A stretch of 21,076 bases of DNA from Chrysiogenia bacterium (GTDB lineage Bacteria; JAGRBM01): assembly GCA_020434085.1 (NCBI GenBank), contig JAGRBM010000054.1, positions 1-21,076 on the forward strand, in the 5' to 3' direction. The notes under the pieces are model-generated. The model did no database searches. It saw nothing but the letters and a program-made list of their open reading frames with translations, and was not told where the DNA came from. The position numbers and the translations under genes were made by a program. This document shows, one piece after another, positions 6,553 to 14,065 of the stretch. The stretch's first letter is position 1; each line of letters starts with the position of its first letter.

Positions 6553-6705
6553 CCGTGGATGACCCTGCTTTGTCTGGCGTATGTTGCCCAAATCTCATAT
6601 ATTTTTAGGCAGTTAGGCGGCTTCCCACAAGCCCGAAGTGGTTTTGGCTGCCCCGGCGGTCTGGAGGGCTTTCTCCAGCCCACCTGAATGCAGGGAACGA
6701 GGCGC
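6553..6705. other. Divergent intergenic region between the TPR and cysE genes
   Basis: It holds an A/T-rich core near 6595-6608 (TCATATATTTTTAG) where promoters for both directions would be expected. I see -10-like hexamers but no convincing -35 for either strand. A small inverted repeat, CTGGAG (6661-6666) with CTCCAG (6673-6678), lies in the cysE leader. Confidence 0.3.
6692..6696 (+). promoter_or_regulatory. Ribosome site favouring the cysE start at 6706
   Basis: AGGGA stands nine bases before the ATG at 6706. The in-frame ATG at 6688 lies upstream of it and has no such site. Confidence 0.55.
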
Positions 6706-7407
6706 ATGTTTCAGCGAATCAAGGACGATGTGACCACCGCGCTCCGGCGCGATCCGGCCGCCCGCACGTGGGTGGAGGTGCTCCTTACCTATCCGGGGGT
6801 TCATGCGCTGCTCTTTCATCGCCTCTGCCACTGGCTCTGGAACCACGGGGCCAAGCTCACGGCTCGTTTTCTCGCTCACATCTCGCGCCTGCTCACGGGC
6901 ATCGAGATCCATCCGGGCGCGACCATCGGCGCGCATTTCTTCATCGACCACGGCATGGGCGTCGTCATCGGCGAGACCACCGAGATCGGCGACAACGTGA
7001 CCATCTATCACGGCGTCACCCTGGGCGGAGTCTCCACCCACCGCGGCAAGCGCCATCCCACCATTGAAGACAACGTGGTGATCGGCACGGGCGCGCGCAT
7101 CATGGGACCACTCACCATCGGCCACAACTCGCGCGTGGGGGCCGGCTCGGTCGTCATCGCCGACGTGCCGGCCAATGCCACGGTTGTGGGCGTGCCCGGC
7201 CGCGTCGTCATGCGCGAACACCTGCGCGAGGGCGATGATGTCGATCTCGAACACAACATCCTGCCCGATCCCGAGGGCCAGGCCCTCGATGCGCTCTCGA
7301 AGGAAGTGCAGGAACTGCGCAAGCGCCTCGAACAGATCGAAAAGGCCGCCGGTTCCGCGCCGGAGACATCCGGCGATGACGCGAAGAAGCGCGCCTCGGG
7401 TTCCTGA
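6706..7407 (+). CDS. cysE: Serine O-acetyltransferase
   Basis: The 233-residue enzyme makes O-acetylserine from serine and acetyl-CoA, the committed step of cysteine synthesis. The N-terminal helical domain reads [20 protein letters not shown] and is typical of CysE. The left-handed beta-helix follows ([19 protein letters not shown]), with the catalytic pair D81-H82 and H102 in YHGVTLGG, then a C-terminal segment with AIL/VGVPGR-type turns. A Glu/Lys/Arg-rich helix (193-213) extends the C-terminus beyond the minimal enzyme. An in-frame ATG six codons upstream is possible, but the family's usual start and AGGGA spacing favour 6706. Only three bases separate the stop from the cysteine desulfurase ATG, so the two are cotranscribed: one enzyme helps make cysteine and the next removes its sulfur. 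Confidence 0.94.
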   Translation: MFQRIKDDVTTALRRDPAARTWVEVLLTYPGVHALLFHRLCHWLWNHGAKLTARFLAHISRLLTGIEIHPGATIGAHFFIDHGMGVVIGETTEIGDNVTIYHGVTLGGVSTHRGKRHPTIEDNVVIGTGARIMGPLTIGHNSRVGAGSVVIADVPANATVVGVPGRVVMREHLREGDDVDLEHNILPDPEGQALDALSKEVQELRKRLEQIEKAAGSAPETSGDDAKKRASGS

Positions 7408-7410
7408 TCT

Positions 7411-8589
7411 ATGGACGAGCGTTCCTACTTCGACCACGCAGCCAGCTCGCCGGTAGTACCCGGCGTGACCGACGCCGTGCGCGCGGTGCTCGAGGAGGGC
7501 TGGGGCAATCCCTCCAGCGCCCACTTCGAAGGCCGCCGGGCGCGCCGCCGGATCGACGAAGCGCGCGAGAGCGTCGCCGCACTGGTGGGCTGCGAGCCGG
7601 GGGACGTCGTCTTCACGTCCGGTGGCACCGAGTCCAATGCCCTGGCAGTGGGCGGGATGCTCGCAGCGGCCGATCCCGGCGCGCCTCTGGTACTCAGCAC
7701 GGTGGAACACTCCTCGGTCAGCCGCCTGGCAGAGCGCGCCGCCGACGCGGGCAGGGCAGTGCTGCACGTGGGCGTCTCGCGTGAGGGGGAACTCGATCTG
7801 GCTGCACTCGACCGGGCGCTCCAGAGCAAGCCCGGCCTTGTCTCCATCATGAGCGCCAACAACGAGACGGGAACGATTTTTCCCATTGAAGAAATCGCAG
7901 CACGCTGCCGCGCCGCCAATGCGCCATTGCACAGCGATGCGGTCCATTGTCTTGGGAAAAGCGAAACGCCGCTGGCCCGGCTCGGCGCCGACGCGCTGAG
8001 CCTCTCGGCCCACAAGATCGGCGGCCCCCAGGGCGCGGGCGCGGTGATTCTGGGCAAATGCGTGGCGATCAAGGACGTGCTGGGCGCCGGCAACCACGAG
8101 CGCGGGCTTCGCGGCGGGACCGAGAACCTGCCGGGGATTGTCGGTTTCGGCGTGGCCGCGCGTTACTGGACCGAAAACGGCGAAAGCCTGCGCGGGCATC
8201 TGCGCGAAACCGGCCACGCGGTGCGTGCGATTCTGGCGGCCATCGAAGGCGCGCAGATCCTCGCCGAGGGCGCGCCCGGTTACGCGAGTACCTGCTCAGT
8301 GATGGTGGGCGGAATTTCCGGGGAGGCGCTGCTCCAGGCGCTGGACCTTGAGGGCATTTCCGTGAGCATGGGAGCCGCCTGCAGTTCGGGGGCGCTCGAG
8401 CCCTCGAAGCCGCTGCAGGGCATGGGCTACGCGCGCGAGGAAGCGGCCTCGGCTGTGCGTTTCTCCGTCGGATGGAATACCAGCGCCGAAGATGTCACCC
8501 GGCTCGGCAGGATTCTGCCTGCAATCGTCGAGCGGCTGCGCGGCGCAGGTCGCGCCCGGCAGCAGCGACTTAACCGCGCAAGCGGTTGA
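7411..8589 (+). CDS. Cysteine desulfurase, NifS/IscS type
   Basis: The 392-residue PLP enzyme converts cysteine to alanine and leaves a persulfide for Fe-S clusters or other thio-cofactors. It starts with the family's YFDHAA(S)SP, has GGTESNA (71-77), H100 over the cofactor, D176 in SDAVH, the PLP lysine K202 in SAHKIGGPQG, RGGTEN (234-239), and the persulfide-forming C324 in GAACSSGALEPS. The active Cys sits in a long loop ending SSG, as in class I (NifS/IscS) enzymes rather than SufS. No scaffold (IscU/NifU), IscA or ferredoxin follows, so the sulfur acceptor is unknown and I leave out a symbol. It lies between cysE and an Hsp70 gene on the same strand. Its ribosome site is weak, consistent with translational coupling to cysE. 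Confidence 0.93.
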   Translation: MDERSYFDHAASSPVVPGVTDAVRAVLEEGWGNPSSAHFEGRRARRRIDEARESVAALVGCEPGDVVFTSGGTESNALAVGGMLAAADPGAPLVLSTVEHSSVSRLAERAADAGRAVLHVGVSREGELDLAALDRALQSKPGLVSIMSANNETGTIFPIEEIAARCRAANAPLHSDAVHCLGKSETPLARLGADALSLSAHKIGGPQGAGAVILGKCVAIKDVLGAGNHERGLRGGTENLPGIVGFGVAARYWTENGESLRGHLRETGHAVRAILAAIEGAQILAEGAPGYASTCSVMVGGISGEALLQALDLEGISVSMGAACSSGALEPSKPLQGMGYAREEAASAVRFSVGWNTSAEDVTRLGRILPAIVERLRGAGRARQQRLNRASG

Positions 8590-8615
8590 ACTTTCGGACC
8601 TCCACAGCCTAAAGT
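8586..8615 (+). promoter_or_regulatory. Candidate internal promoter for the Hsp70 gene
   Basis: TTGAAC (8586-8591), 18 bases, TAAAGT (8610-8615); each hexamer has four matches. It overlaps the desulfurase stop codon. Transcription would begin only a few bases before the ATG at 8627, which has no Shine-Dalgarno. Confidence 0.3.
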
Positions 8616-8626
8616 CTCTTCCAATT

Positions 8627-10390
8627 ATGGCATCTGTTGTACTAGGCATTGATCTGGGGACCACCAACACCTGCGTGGCCGTATGGGAAGCGGGCAAGCC
8701 CCGTGTGATCTCTTCGGTCGACGGGACGAACACGATTCCCAGCGCCGTCGCCCTCACCGATAGCGGCGAGTGGCTCGTGGGCTCGGCGGCCCTGCGCCAG
8801 AGGGTGGCCAAACCCACGCGCACCGTGACGGAGGCCAAGCGCCTGCTCGGACGTGGCGCCGACGAGATCGCCAGGCTCCAGCCGATCTATCCCTTCACGC
8901 TCGCCCCCCACAAGGGGAACGTCGGCGTGAAGATCGGTGAGAAGGAATACTCGATTCCCGAGCTCTCGGCCGTGGTCCTCGATCATGTCAAAGAGCGCGC
9001 CGAAAAGGTGCTCGGCGTTCCCATCAAGGAAGCCGTCATCACGGTGCCCGCCCATTTTAATGAGCGCCAGCGCCAGGCCACCCGCGACGCCGGCCTGATC
9101 GCCGGGCTCAAGGTTCGCAAGATCATCAGCGAGCCCACCGCCGCGGCGGTCGCCTACGGCATGGGCCGCGGCGAGGGCAAGAAGGTCCTGGTCTTCGACC
9201 TTGGCGGTGGCACCTTCGACGTGACGGTCATTCACGTCAAGGACAAGTCCTTCAAGGTTCTTGCCACCGGCGGTGATGCCAAGCTCGGCGGCGCCGACTT
9301 CGATACGCTGCTCGTCGATTTCCTGGTGGACCAGTTCATCAAGCAACATCCGGGCGTGGATCCCCGCCAGGTTCCCGAGAGCCTCTCGCGTCTGCAGGAA
9401 GCGGCCGAGAAGGCCAAGTGCGAGCTCTCCACCACGGTGCAGAGCCCCATCAATCTGCCGTTCATCGCGGTGGTCAACGGCCAGCCCGCGCACCTTGAGA
9501 CCACTGTCAACCGCGCCTTCTTCGAGCAGCTTGCCCATCCGCTCATCGCCCGTTGCATCACTGCGATGAAGAACACGCTCGGCGACGCCAAGCTCAAGTT
9601 CATGGACATCAACGAAGTGCTGCTCGTGGGCGGCATGACGCGCATGCCGAAGATCGCGGCGGAGGTGCAGACCCTCACCGGCAAGCCCCCCTCGAAGGGA
9701 ATCAATCCCGATGAGGCGGTGGCCGTGGGCGCCGCGACGGTGGGGCAGTGGATTGCCGAGGACGCCAAGCAGGAACTCATCGACGTGGTACCGCTGCCGC
9801 TCGGACTCACGCTCTCGGGCGGTCGCTTCGGCGTGCTCGTGCAGAAGAACACCCCGCTGCCGGTGAAGGTGACCAAGCCCTACACCACCTCCAAGGACAA
9901 GCAGCGCAAGATCAAGATCCACGTCCGCCAGGGCGAGAGTGAAGAGGCCAAGGAGAATATCCTGCTCGGCGCGTTCAACCTGATCCTCGCCGACGAGCAG
10001 CCCAAGGGAAAACCCAAGATCGAGGTGACCTTCGAACTCGACAAAGACGGCATCCTCAACGTCACGGCCGAGGACAAACAGGCCGGCAAGCGCGGCAAGG
10101 TGCTCATTCGTCCCCAGGAAGACGAAGCCATCGGCATCGAGGAAGAGATCCGCAAGGCCGAGGTCGATACCGCCGCATTCGACAAGGCGAAAAAAGAACT
10201 GGCCGCGGTCGAGGGCCTCTTCGCCCAGCTCGGCGGCGGCATTTCCGGTGCCGAGCGCGCCGACATCGACGGCAAGCTCCGGGCGCTTCGCAGCGCCATC
10301 GTCGAGCAGAACCTGCCCGAGGTAAACAAGCTCCTGCCCGAGGTCACCCAGCTCGGCGCCGCCCACATGGCCAAGCTCCGCGGCGGGTGA
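8627..10390 (+). CDS. Hsp70 family chaperone with shortened lid (DnaK/HscA-like)
   Basis: This 587-residue ATP-driven chaperone has the full Hsp70 nucleotide-binding domain: GIDLGTTNTCVAV near the start, VITVPAHFNERQRQAT, the phosphate loop VFDLGGGTFDV, LLVGGMTRMPKI and NPDEAVAVGAA (360-370). The substrate-binding beta domain follows (about 385-495; VPLPLGLTLSGG, KNTPLPVK, IHVRQGE, GILNVTAEDK). The helical lid is only about 90 residues, and the acidic C-terminal tail of canonical DnaK (roughly 638 residues) is missing. The start is the ATG before ASVVLGIDLGTTN; an in-frame start 45 codons upstream would overlap the desulfurase. Position behind a cysteine desulfurase suggests an HscA-like role in Fe-S assembly, but no HscB or IscU is present, so a second DnaK paralogue is equally possible. 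Confidence 0.9.
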   Translation: MASVVLGIDLGTTNTCVAVWEAGKPRVISSVDGTNTIPSAVALTDSGEWLVGSAALRQRVAKPTRTVTEAKRLLGRGADEIARLQPIYPFTLAPHKGNVGVKIGEKEYSIPELSAVVLDHVKERAEKVLGVPIKEAVITVPAHFNERQRQATRDAGLIAGLKVRKIISEPTAAAVAYGMGRGEGKKVLVFDLGGGTFDVTVIHVKDKSFKVLATGGDAKLGGADFDTLLVDFLVDQFIKQHPGVDPRQVPESLSRLQEAAEKAKCELSTTVQSPINLPFIAVVNGQPAHLETTVNRAFFEQLAHPLIARCITAMKNTLGDAKLKFMDINEVLLVGGMTRMPKIAAEVQTLTGKPPSKGINPDEAVAVGAATVGQWIAEDAKQELIDVVPLPLGLTLSGGRFGVLVQKNTPLPVKVTKPYTTSKDKQRKIKIHVRQGESEEAKENILLGAFNLILADEQPKGKPKIEVTFELDKDGILNVTAEDKQAGKRGKVLIRPQEDEAIGIEEEIRKAEVDTAAFDKAKKELAAVEGLFAQLGGGISGAERADIDGKLRALRSAIVEQNLPEVNKLLPEVTQLGAAHMAKLRGG

Positions 10391-10411
10391 GAGGGCGCAG
10401 AAACCTTTCTC

Positions 10412-10819
10412 ATGGAATGTGTAAAACCGCCAGCGGTGATCTATACGATCGGTATCGTAATGCTTTTGCTTGGCATTGTTCTCCTATGGAGTTCCAATGG
10501 TTTCGCGAAAACGGCCGCACGGAATTTGGTCATTCAGGCTCGTTGTTATGCACCGATCGGTTGGATAATTCTGGCTGTCTCGATTGTTACCCTTGGCTTC
10601 AACCTAGTTGTTCAGCCCTTTCTCAGCAGCCCATTTCTTCTCCTCGGGCCGGTCGGGCTGGGCTTGTTTTTGATAGTTGCAGGAAGCGGTGTGGGGCGGC
10701 GGTGGCTGGAACTATCTAGTGAGTCAATCAGGGGTTGGTATGCTTTCAGCTACACTCTAGGTGGGGTTGGCCTAGTAATAATGGGAGTCGTAGTGGTGGT
10801 ATTGGCTTCAGAGTGCTAG
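10412..10819 (+). CDS. Small hypothetical membrane protein with atypical codon use
   Basis: I recognise no family. The 135-residue product is very hydrophobic, with four likely membrane helices (about 9-27, 46-67, 72-94 and 109-132) and a short loop with charges between the third and fourth (GRRWLELSSES). Codon choice is unlike every neighbour: many third positions are A or T (ctt, ttg, gtt, att, gta), whereas flanking genes use almost only G or C. That the frame nonetheless encodes a regular four-helix pattern argues it is a real gene, perhaps a recent arrival. No strong ribosome site is seen. It starts 21 bases behind the Hsp70 stop. A weak stem followed by TTTCCTTCTTTTT (about 10823-10854) could end transcription. 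Confidence 0.55.
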   Translation: MECVKPPAVIYTIGIVMLLLGIVLLWSSNGFAKTAARNLVIQARCYAPIGWIILAVSIVTLGFNLVVQPFLSSPFLLLGPVGLGLFLIVAGSGVGRRWLELSSESIRGWYAFSYTLGGVGLVIMGVVVVVLASEC

Positions 10820-11028
10820 TTGGCTTGCGCCTCGCCCGGCTTTCCTTCTTTTTACCACCCAGCGCAGACATACTTGTGCAAAGCGGCCAGCAGGACGCCA
10901 ATATACCCCAGATTCCCCCCTCCTTGCGCTTATCCGCGCCAGCGTGCTAGGAAAGGGCCCTCCGGGCGCTCCCTGAAGCCAGAGGCGCGCCCTGCACATA
11001 AATACCGTAGACAGGTTTTAGAATTCTC
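10820..11028 (+). promoter_or_regulatory. Intergenic stretch with candidate promoter for the 11029 gene
   Basis: No gene seen. TTGCGC (10924-10929), 18 bases, TAGGAA (10948-10953) is a plausible weak promoter. A second -10-like TAGAAT (11019-11024) lies only four bases before the ATG and lacks a -35. Confidence 0.3.
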
Positions 11029-11331
11029 ATGGCGAAGAAGAAGTCGAACAAGAGCGACCGCGAAGCAATTTTGAAGCACCTTGAAAGCCGCGTGGAGACT
11101 GCCAAGAAGTCCCTCGCCGCCGTTGAGGACAAGTCCGAAGGCAATCCGGCCGCCCGCGAGGCGCGCAAGCGCCTCAAGCGCGCCCAGCGTGCAGTGGCCA
11201 AGCACAACAGCTACCGCGGCAAGACGCTGGCCAGGCAGGCCGAGATCGCCGCGCAGAAGGCCAAGGACGCCGAGGCTTCCGCGCCGGCTCCTGCCGCTGA
11301 AGCGCCCGCTGAAGAAGCCGCTGCCGAGTAA
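11029..11331 (+). CDS. Small basic protein with Ala/Pro/Glu tail, function unknown
   Basis: The 100-residue product has no family I can name. Residues 1-75 are strongly charged and helical, rich in Lys and Arg (MAKKKSNKSDREAILKHLES, then REARKRLKRAQRAVAKHN). Residues 76-100 turn into an acidic low-complexity tail of Ala, Pro and Glu ending EEAAAE. The split into a basic body and an acidic tail resembles small nucleic-acid-associated or ribosome-associated proteins, but that is inference from charge only. Codon use is typical of the region, which supports a real gene. The ribosome site is weak. It stands alone between the atypical membrane protein and plsB. Its tail resembles that of the membrane protein at 2770-3222. 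Confidence 0.7.
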   Translation: MAKKKSNKSDREAILKHLESRVETAKKSLAAVEDKSEGNPAAREARKRLKRAQRAVAKHNSYRGKTLARQAEIAAQKAKDAEASAPAPAAEAPAEEAAAE

Positions 11332-11346
11332 CCCTCGGCCGGTTTC

Positions 11347-11361
11347 GGCGCTTTGGGCGCC
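11347..11361 (+). other. Small GC hairpin after the basic-protein gene
   Basis: GGCGC (11347-11351), loop TTTGG, GCGCC (11357-11361), just after the stop at 11331. It has no T-run behind it, so it is at best a weak terminator. Confidence 0.25.
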
Positions 11362-11427
11362 CCCCGGCGCGTAGCGCATTTCGCACCTCATCCATCCCCA
11401 GAATCGGGAAATGGTTTCGTGACGGGT

Positions 11428-11455
11428 TTTCCCTGCGCTTTGGTCGGGGTATATC
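11428..11455 (+). promoter_or_regulatory. Candidate promoter giving a leaderless plsB message
   Basis: TATATC (11450-11455) lies seven bases before the plsB ATG at 11462, with TTTCCC-like sequence near 11427-11433 as a poor -35 about 17 bases upstream. The start codon has no Shine-Dalgarno, so a leaderless start is possible. Confidence 0.3.
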
Positions 11456-11461
11456 CATTCC

Positions 11462-14065
11462 ATGCTTCCTCGGTTCAACATCTTTGTCGAATGGCTCTGC
11501 CGCTGGTACCTCTCGCGGGTGTCGGTGAGCCAGCGCTTTCTCTCGAAATCCCGCGAGCTGCGTGAATCGGGCACCGTCTTCTACGTCGTTCGCGACCGCA
11601 GCTATCTCGAAACCCTGGCGGCCAACTATCTGTTCCGCACCCACGATGTGCCGCTGGTTCCCTTCGCCGGGAATTTGAGGCTCTGGCGCTTCGGCCCATT
11701 GGCCCGCCTGCTGGGGATGGCACGCGACGGGCTGCTGCGCGTCCTTCGTCTGGCGCCGGGACGAACGAAATACCGCGAGCGCCTCCAGCGCGTGGTTCGT
11801 CGCCAGGAAAACGGGCTGATCTTTCTCAAGCGTGGCAAGACCGTCCTCTGGGAATTCTTCGAGGGCAACGACCCATTCTCCATCCTGCTCGAAGAAGCCC
11901 GCTACACCTCCCGCCCGCTCTACCTGCTTCCGCAGTTCATGATTCTCGATATGACGCCCACGCCGACCAAACCGCACGTCGGCACGCGGCTCTTCGGCAG
12001 CGCCGATGAACCGAGCGTGCTGCGCAAGATGTGGCAGGTGCTCAAGGCCTCGCGCAGCTCCAAGCTCGAATGCGGCGACCCCGTCTGCGTGCAGGAGTTT
12101 CTGCAGGCCAACCCGGGCCTCTCCGAAGGCGACCTGGTGCGCAAGCTCAAGCTCGCCCTGCTGGAGGAATTCGAGGCCGAGCGCAAGGTCTTCGCCGGGC
12201 CGCGCCTTCGCAGTCGCCTGGATCTCAAGAGCGAACTGCTGCGCGCCCCCCAGCTCTATGACTTCATGCTCGCGCAGGCTGAGCGCGAGGGGACGACCAA
12301 GGAAGAAATTCTCAAGCGCGCCGACAAGATCATCGAAAAGATGGCCTCCGACCCGGTGCTGGCCTACGCGCTCGCGCTCAAGCACGTGCTGTTCTGGGGC
12401 CTCGACAAGACCTACGAGAGCGTGCAGATCGACTACGAGGGGCTGGAGCGGGTAAAAGCCGCGCTCAAGCGGGGGCCGGTCATCCTGCTGCCCAACCATT
12501 CGAGCCACGTGGACTACCTGCTGATCTCGTGCCTGTTCAATCAGGAGCATTTGCAGCTCCCCCAGATCGCGGCCGGCGACAACCTGACCTTCTGGCCCAT
12601 GGGCCACATCTTCCGAAAGAGCAGCGCCTTCTTTATCCGGCGCAGCTTCCGCGGCGACCGGCTCTACACGCAGGTCTTCGATACCTACCTGACGTATCTA
12701 CTCAGTGAGGGATTCGCCATCGAGTTCTTCATCGAGGGAACCCGATCGCGCGCGGGCAAGTTGCGACAGCCCCAGTTCGGGATGCTCTCGCGCATGGTGG
12801 CCAGCTACTTCGAGGGGCACGCCCCCGGGCTGACCTTCATTCCCGTCGGCATGGACTACGAGCGCATCTTTGAAGAGAACACCTACCGGCGCGAGCAGCA
12901 GGGCGCGGCCAAGAAGAAGGAGAGCGCGACCTCTCTGCTTTCCCTGCCGCGCGCGCTCAATGAACCGCGCGGCCACATGTATCTGCGTTTCGGCCAGGAA
13001 ATCGACATGGAGGATTTCTGCCGCGAGAGTGGGCTCAACGTCTCGGCCGCCAACGGGCGCCGGGAAGTGACCCGCAACCTGGGCGTCGAGATCCTCCACC
13101 GCATTCAGGACGCCCGCACCGTGACGGCCACCGCGCTGCTCACGGCGGGGATTTTGACCGAAGCGCACGCCACCCTGGGCCATTCCGAGGCCGTGCGCCG
13201 CGCGCTGTTCTTCCGTGAAGTGCTCGCCTCGCGCGCCATCAACATGGGCGTGGGCGTGAGTCCCGCCGATTCCGACGCCCAGGTCGGCGAGGCCATTGCC
13301 GCAGCGGCCGGCCGCCTCATCACGGCCGAGGTGCTGTCCCTGCAGGCGCAGGACGGCGAGGACGTCTACTCCGTTGTGCCCGAGCAGTATCTGATTCTCG
13401 ATTACTACCGCAATTCGCTGGTGAACCCGCTCGTCGACCTCTCGCTGGTGGCGCACCTGATGCACGGGCGCGAGGGGCAACACGTTGCTGCCGACGATTT
13501 GCGCCGCGACTTCGACTTCCTGATGAACGTCCTCCAGAAGGAAGTTGTTACCCGGTTCACGGACCTCGATCAGGCCGTGCAGAAATTGCTGGAGATGGGT
13601 GTGGTGCGCGGAAGCACGGAAGCTCTGGAAGTAGCCGATGAAACCGCGCTGCTGCTGCTCTCGGGCCTCACACGGGCGATTCTCGATGGCTATCTCTGCG
13701 TGGCCAGCGCATTCTCGACGCTGGCGGGCGAGCCCATCGACAAGGTGGCGCTTCTTGAGCTGCTGGAACTCGAGCAGCAGAAACTCCACGAAGCAGGGCG
13801 CATTTCCCGCGACGATCTGCTGACCGTCTCGCTGCGCGATCAGGCCTTTGACATGATGGTGGACACCGCCATGCTCGACCGGCGCGAACAGCGGGGTGAT
13901 GACGATGGACGCAAGTCAGTGGAATATGCGGTAAAGAATGCCGACGCGGTGGACGAGGTCTTTGCCCGCCTGGGCGCGATCCTTCAGCGCAGCCCGCTTC
14001 GCGCCCCCGAAATCAGCGAGCAAAAAACGGAGGCGGAACCGGCTCGGGTTCGTCTGCAAGGATGA
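11462..14065 (+). CDS. plsB: Glycerol-3-phosphate 1-O-acyltransferase, PlsB type
   Basis: The 867-residue membrane enzyme would transfer an acyl chain from acyl-ACP or acyl-CoA to position 1 of glycerol 3-phosphate, the first step of phospholipid synthesis. The size and four acyltransferase blocks fit PlsB: LPNHSSHVDYLLIS with the catalytic H346-x4-D351, then FRKSSAFFIRRSF, FFIEGTRSRAGKLRQPQF (EGTRSR at 425-430), and LTFIPVGMDYERIFEENTY. The long N-terminal part (1-320) and the C-terminal half without motifs are also usual for PlsB, and set it apart from short PlsC. The ATG at 11462 has no good ribosome site. The 3' end overlaps the convergent tolC-like gene by 53 bases. Confidence 0.92.
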   Translation: MLPRFNIFVEWLCRWYLSRVSVSQRFLSKSRELRESGTVFYVVRDRSYLETLAANYLFRTHDVPLVPFAGNLRLWRFGPLARLLGMARDGLLRVLRLAPGRTKYRERLQRVVRRQENGLIFLKRGKTVLWEFFEGNDPFSILLEEARYTSRPLYLLPQFMILDMTPTPTKPHVGTRLFGSADEPSVLRKMWQVLKASRSSKLECGDPVCVQEFLQANPGLSEGDLVRKLKLALLEEFEAERKVFAGPRLRSRLDLKSELLRAPQLYDFMLAQAEREGTTKEEILKRADKIIEKMASDPVLAYALALKHVLFWGLDKTYESVQIDYEGLERVKAALKRGPVILLPNHSSHVDYLLISCLFNQEHLQLPQIAAGDNLTFWPMGHIFRKSSAFFIRRSFRGDRLYTQVFDTYLTYLLSEGFAIEFFIEGTRSRAGKLRQPQFGMLSRMVASYFEGHAPGLTFIPVGMDYERIFEENTYRREQQGAAKKKESATSLLSLPRALNEPRGHMYLRFGQEIDMEDFCRESGLNVSAANGRREVTRNLGVEILHRIQDARTVTATALLTAGILTEAHATLGHSEAVRRALFFREVLASRAINMGVGVSPADSDAQVGEAIAAAAGRLITAEVLSLQAQDGEDVYSVVPEQYLILDYYRNSLVNPLVDLSLVAHLMHGREGQHVAADDLRRDFDFLMNVLQKEVVTRFTDLDQAVQKLLEMGVVRGSTEALEVADETALLLLSGLTRAILDGYLCVASAFSTLAGEPIDKVALLELLELEQQKLHEAGRISRDDLLTVSLRDQAFDMMVDTAMLDRREQRGDDDGRKSVEYAVKNADAVDEVFARLGAILQRSPLRAPEISEQKTEAEPARVRLQG

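Noticed and set aside
6613-8217. 534-codon open frame on the minus strand across cysE and the desulfurase
   Set aside because: It is antisense to two genes with full catalytic motifs; the translated sequence is His/Arg/Ala/Gly-rich with no family features, as is usual for shadow frames in GC-rich DNA.
8642-10366. 574-codon open frame opposite the Hsp70 gene
   Set aside because: A shadow frame from high GC at third positions of the Hsp70 gene; no motif or ribosome site supports it.
12698-13789. 363-codon minus-strand open frame inside plsB
   Set aside because: It is opposite the plsB acyltransferase region and downstream part; composition is shadow-like and there is no start context.
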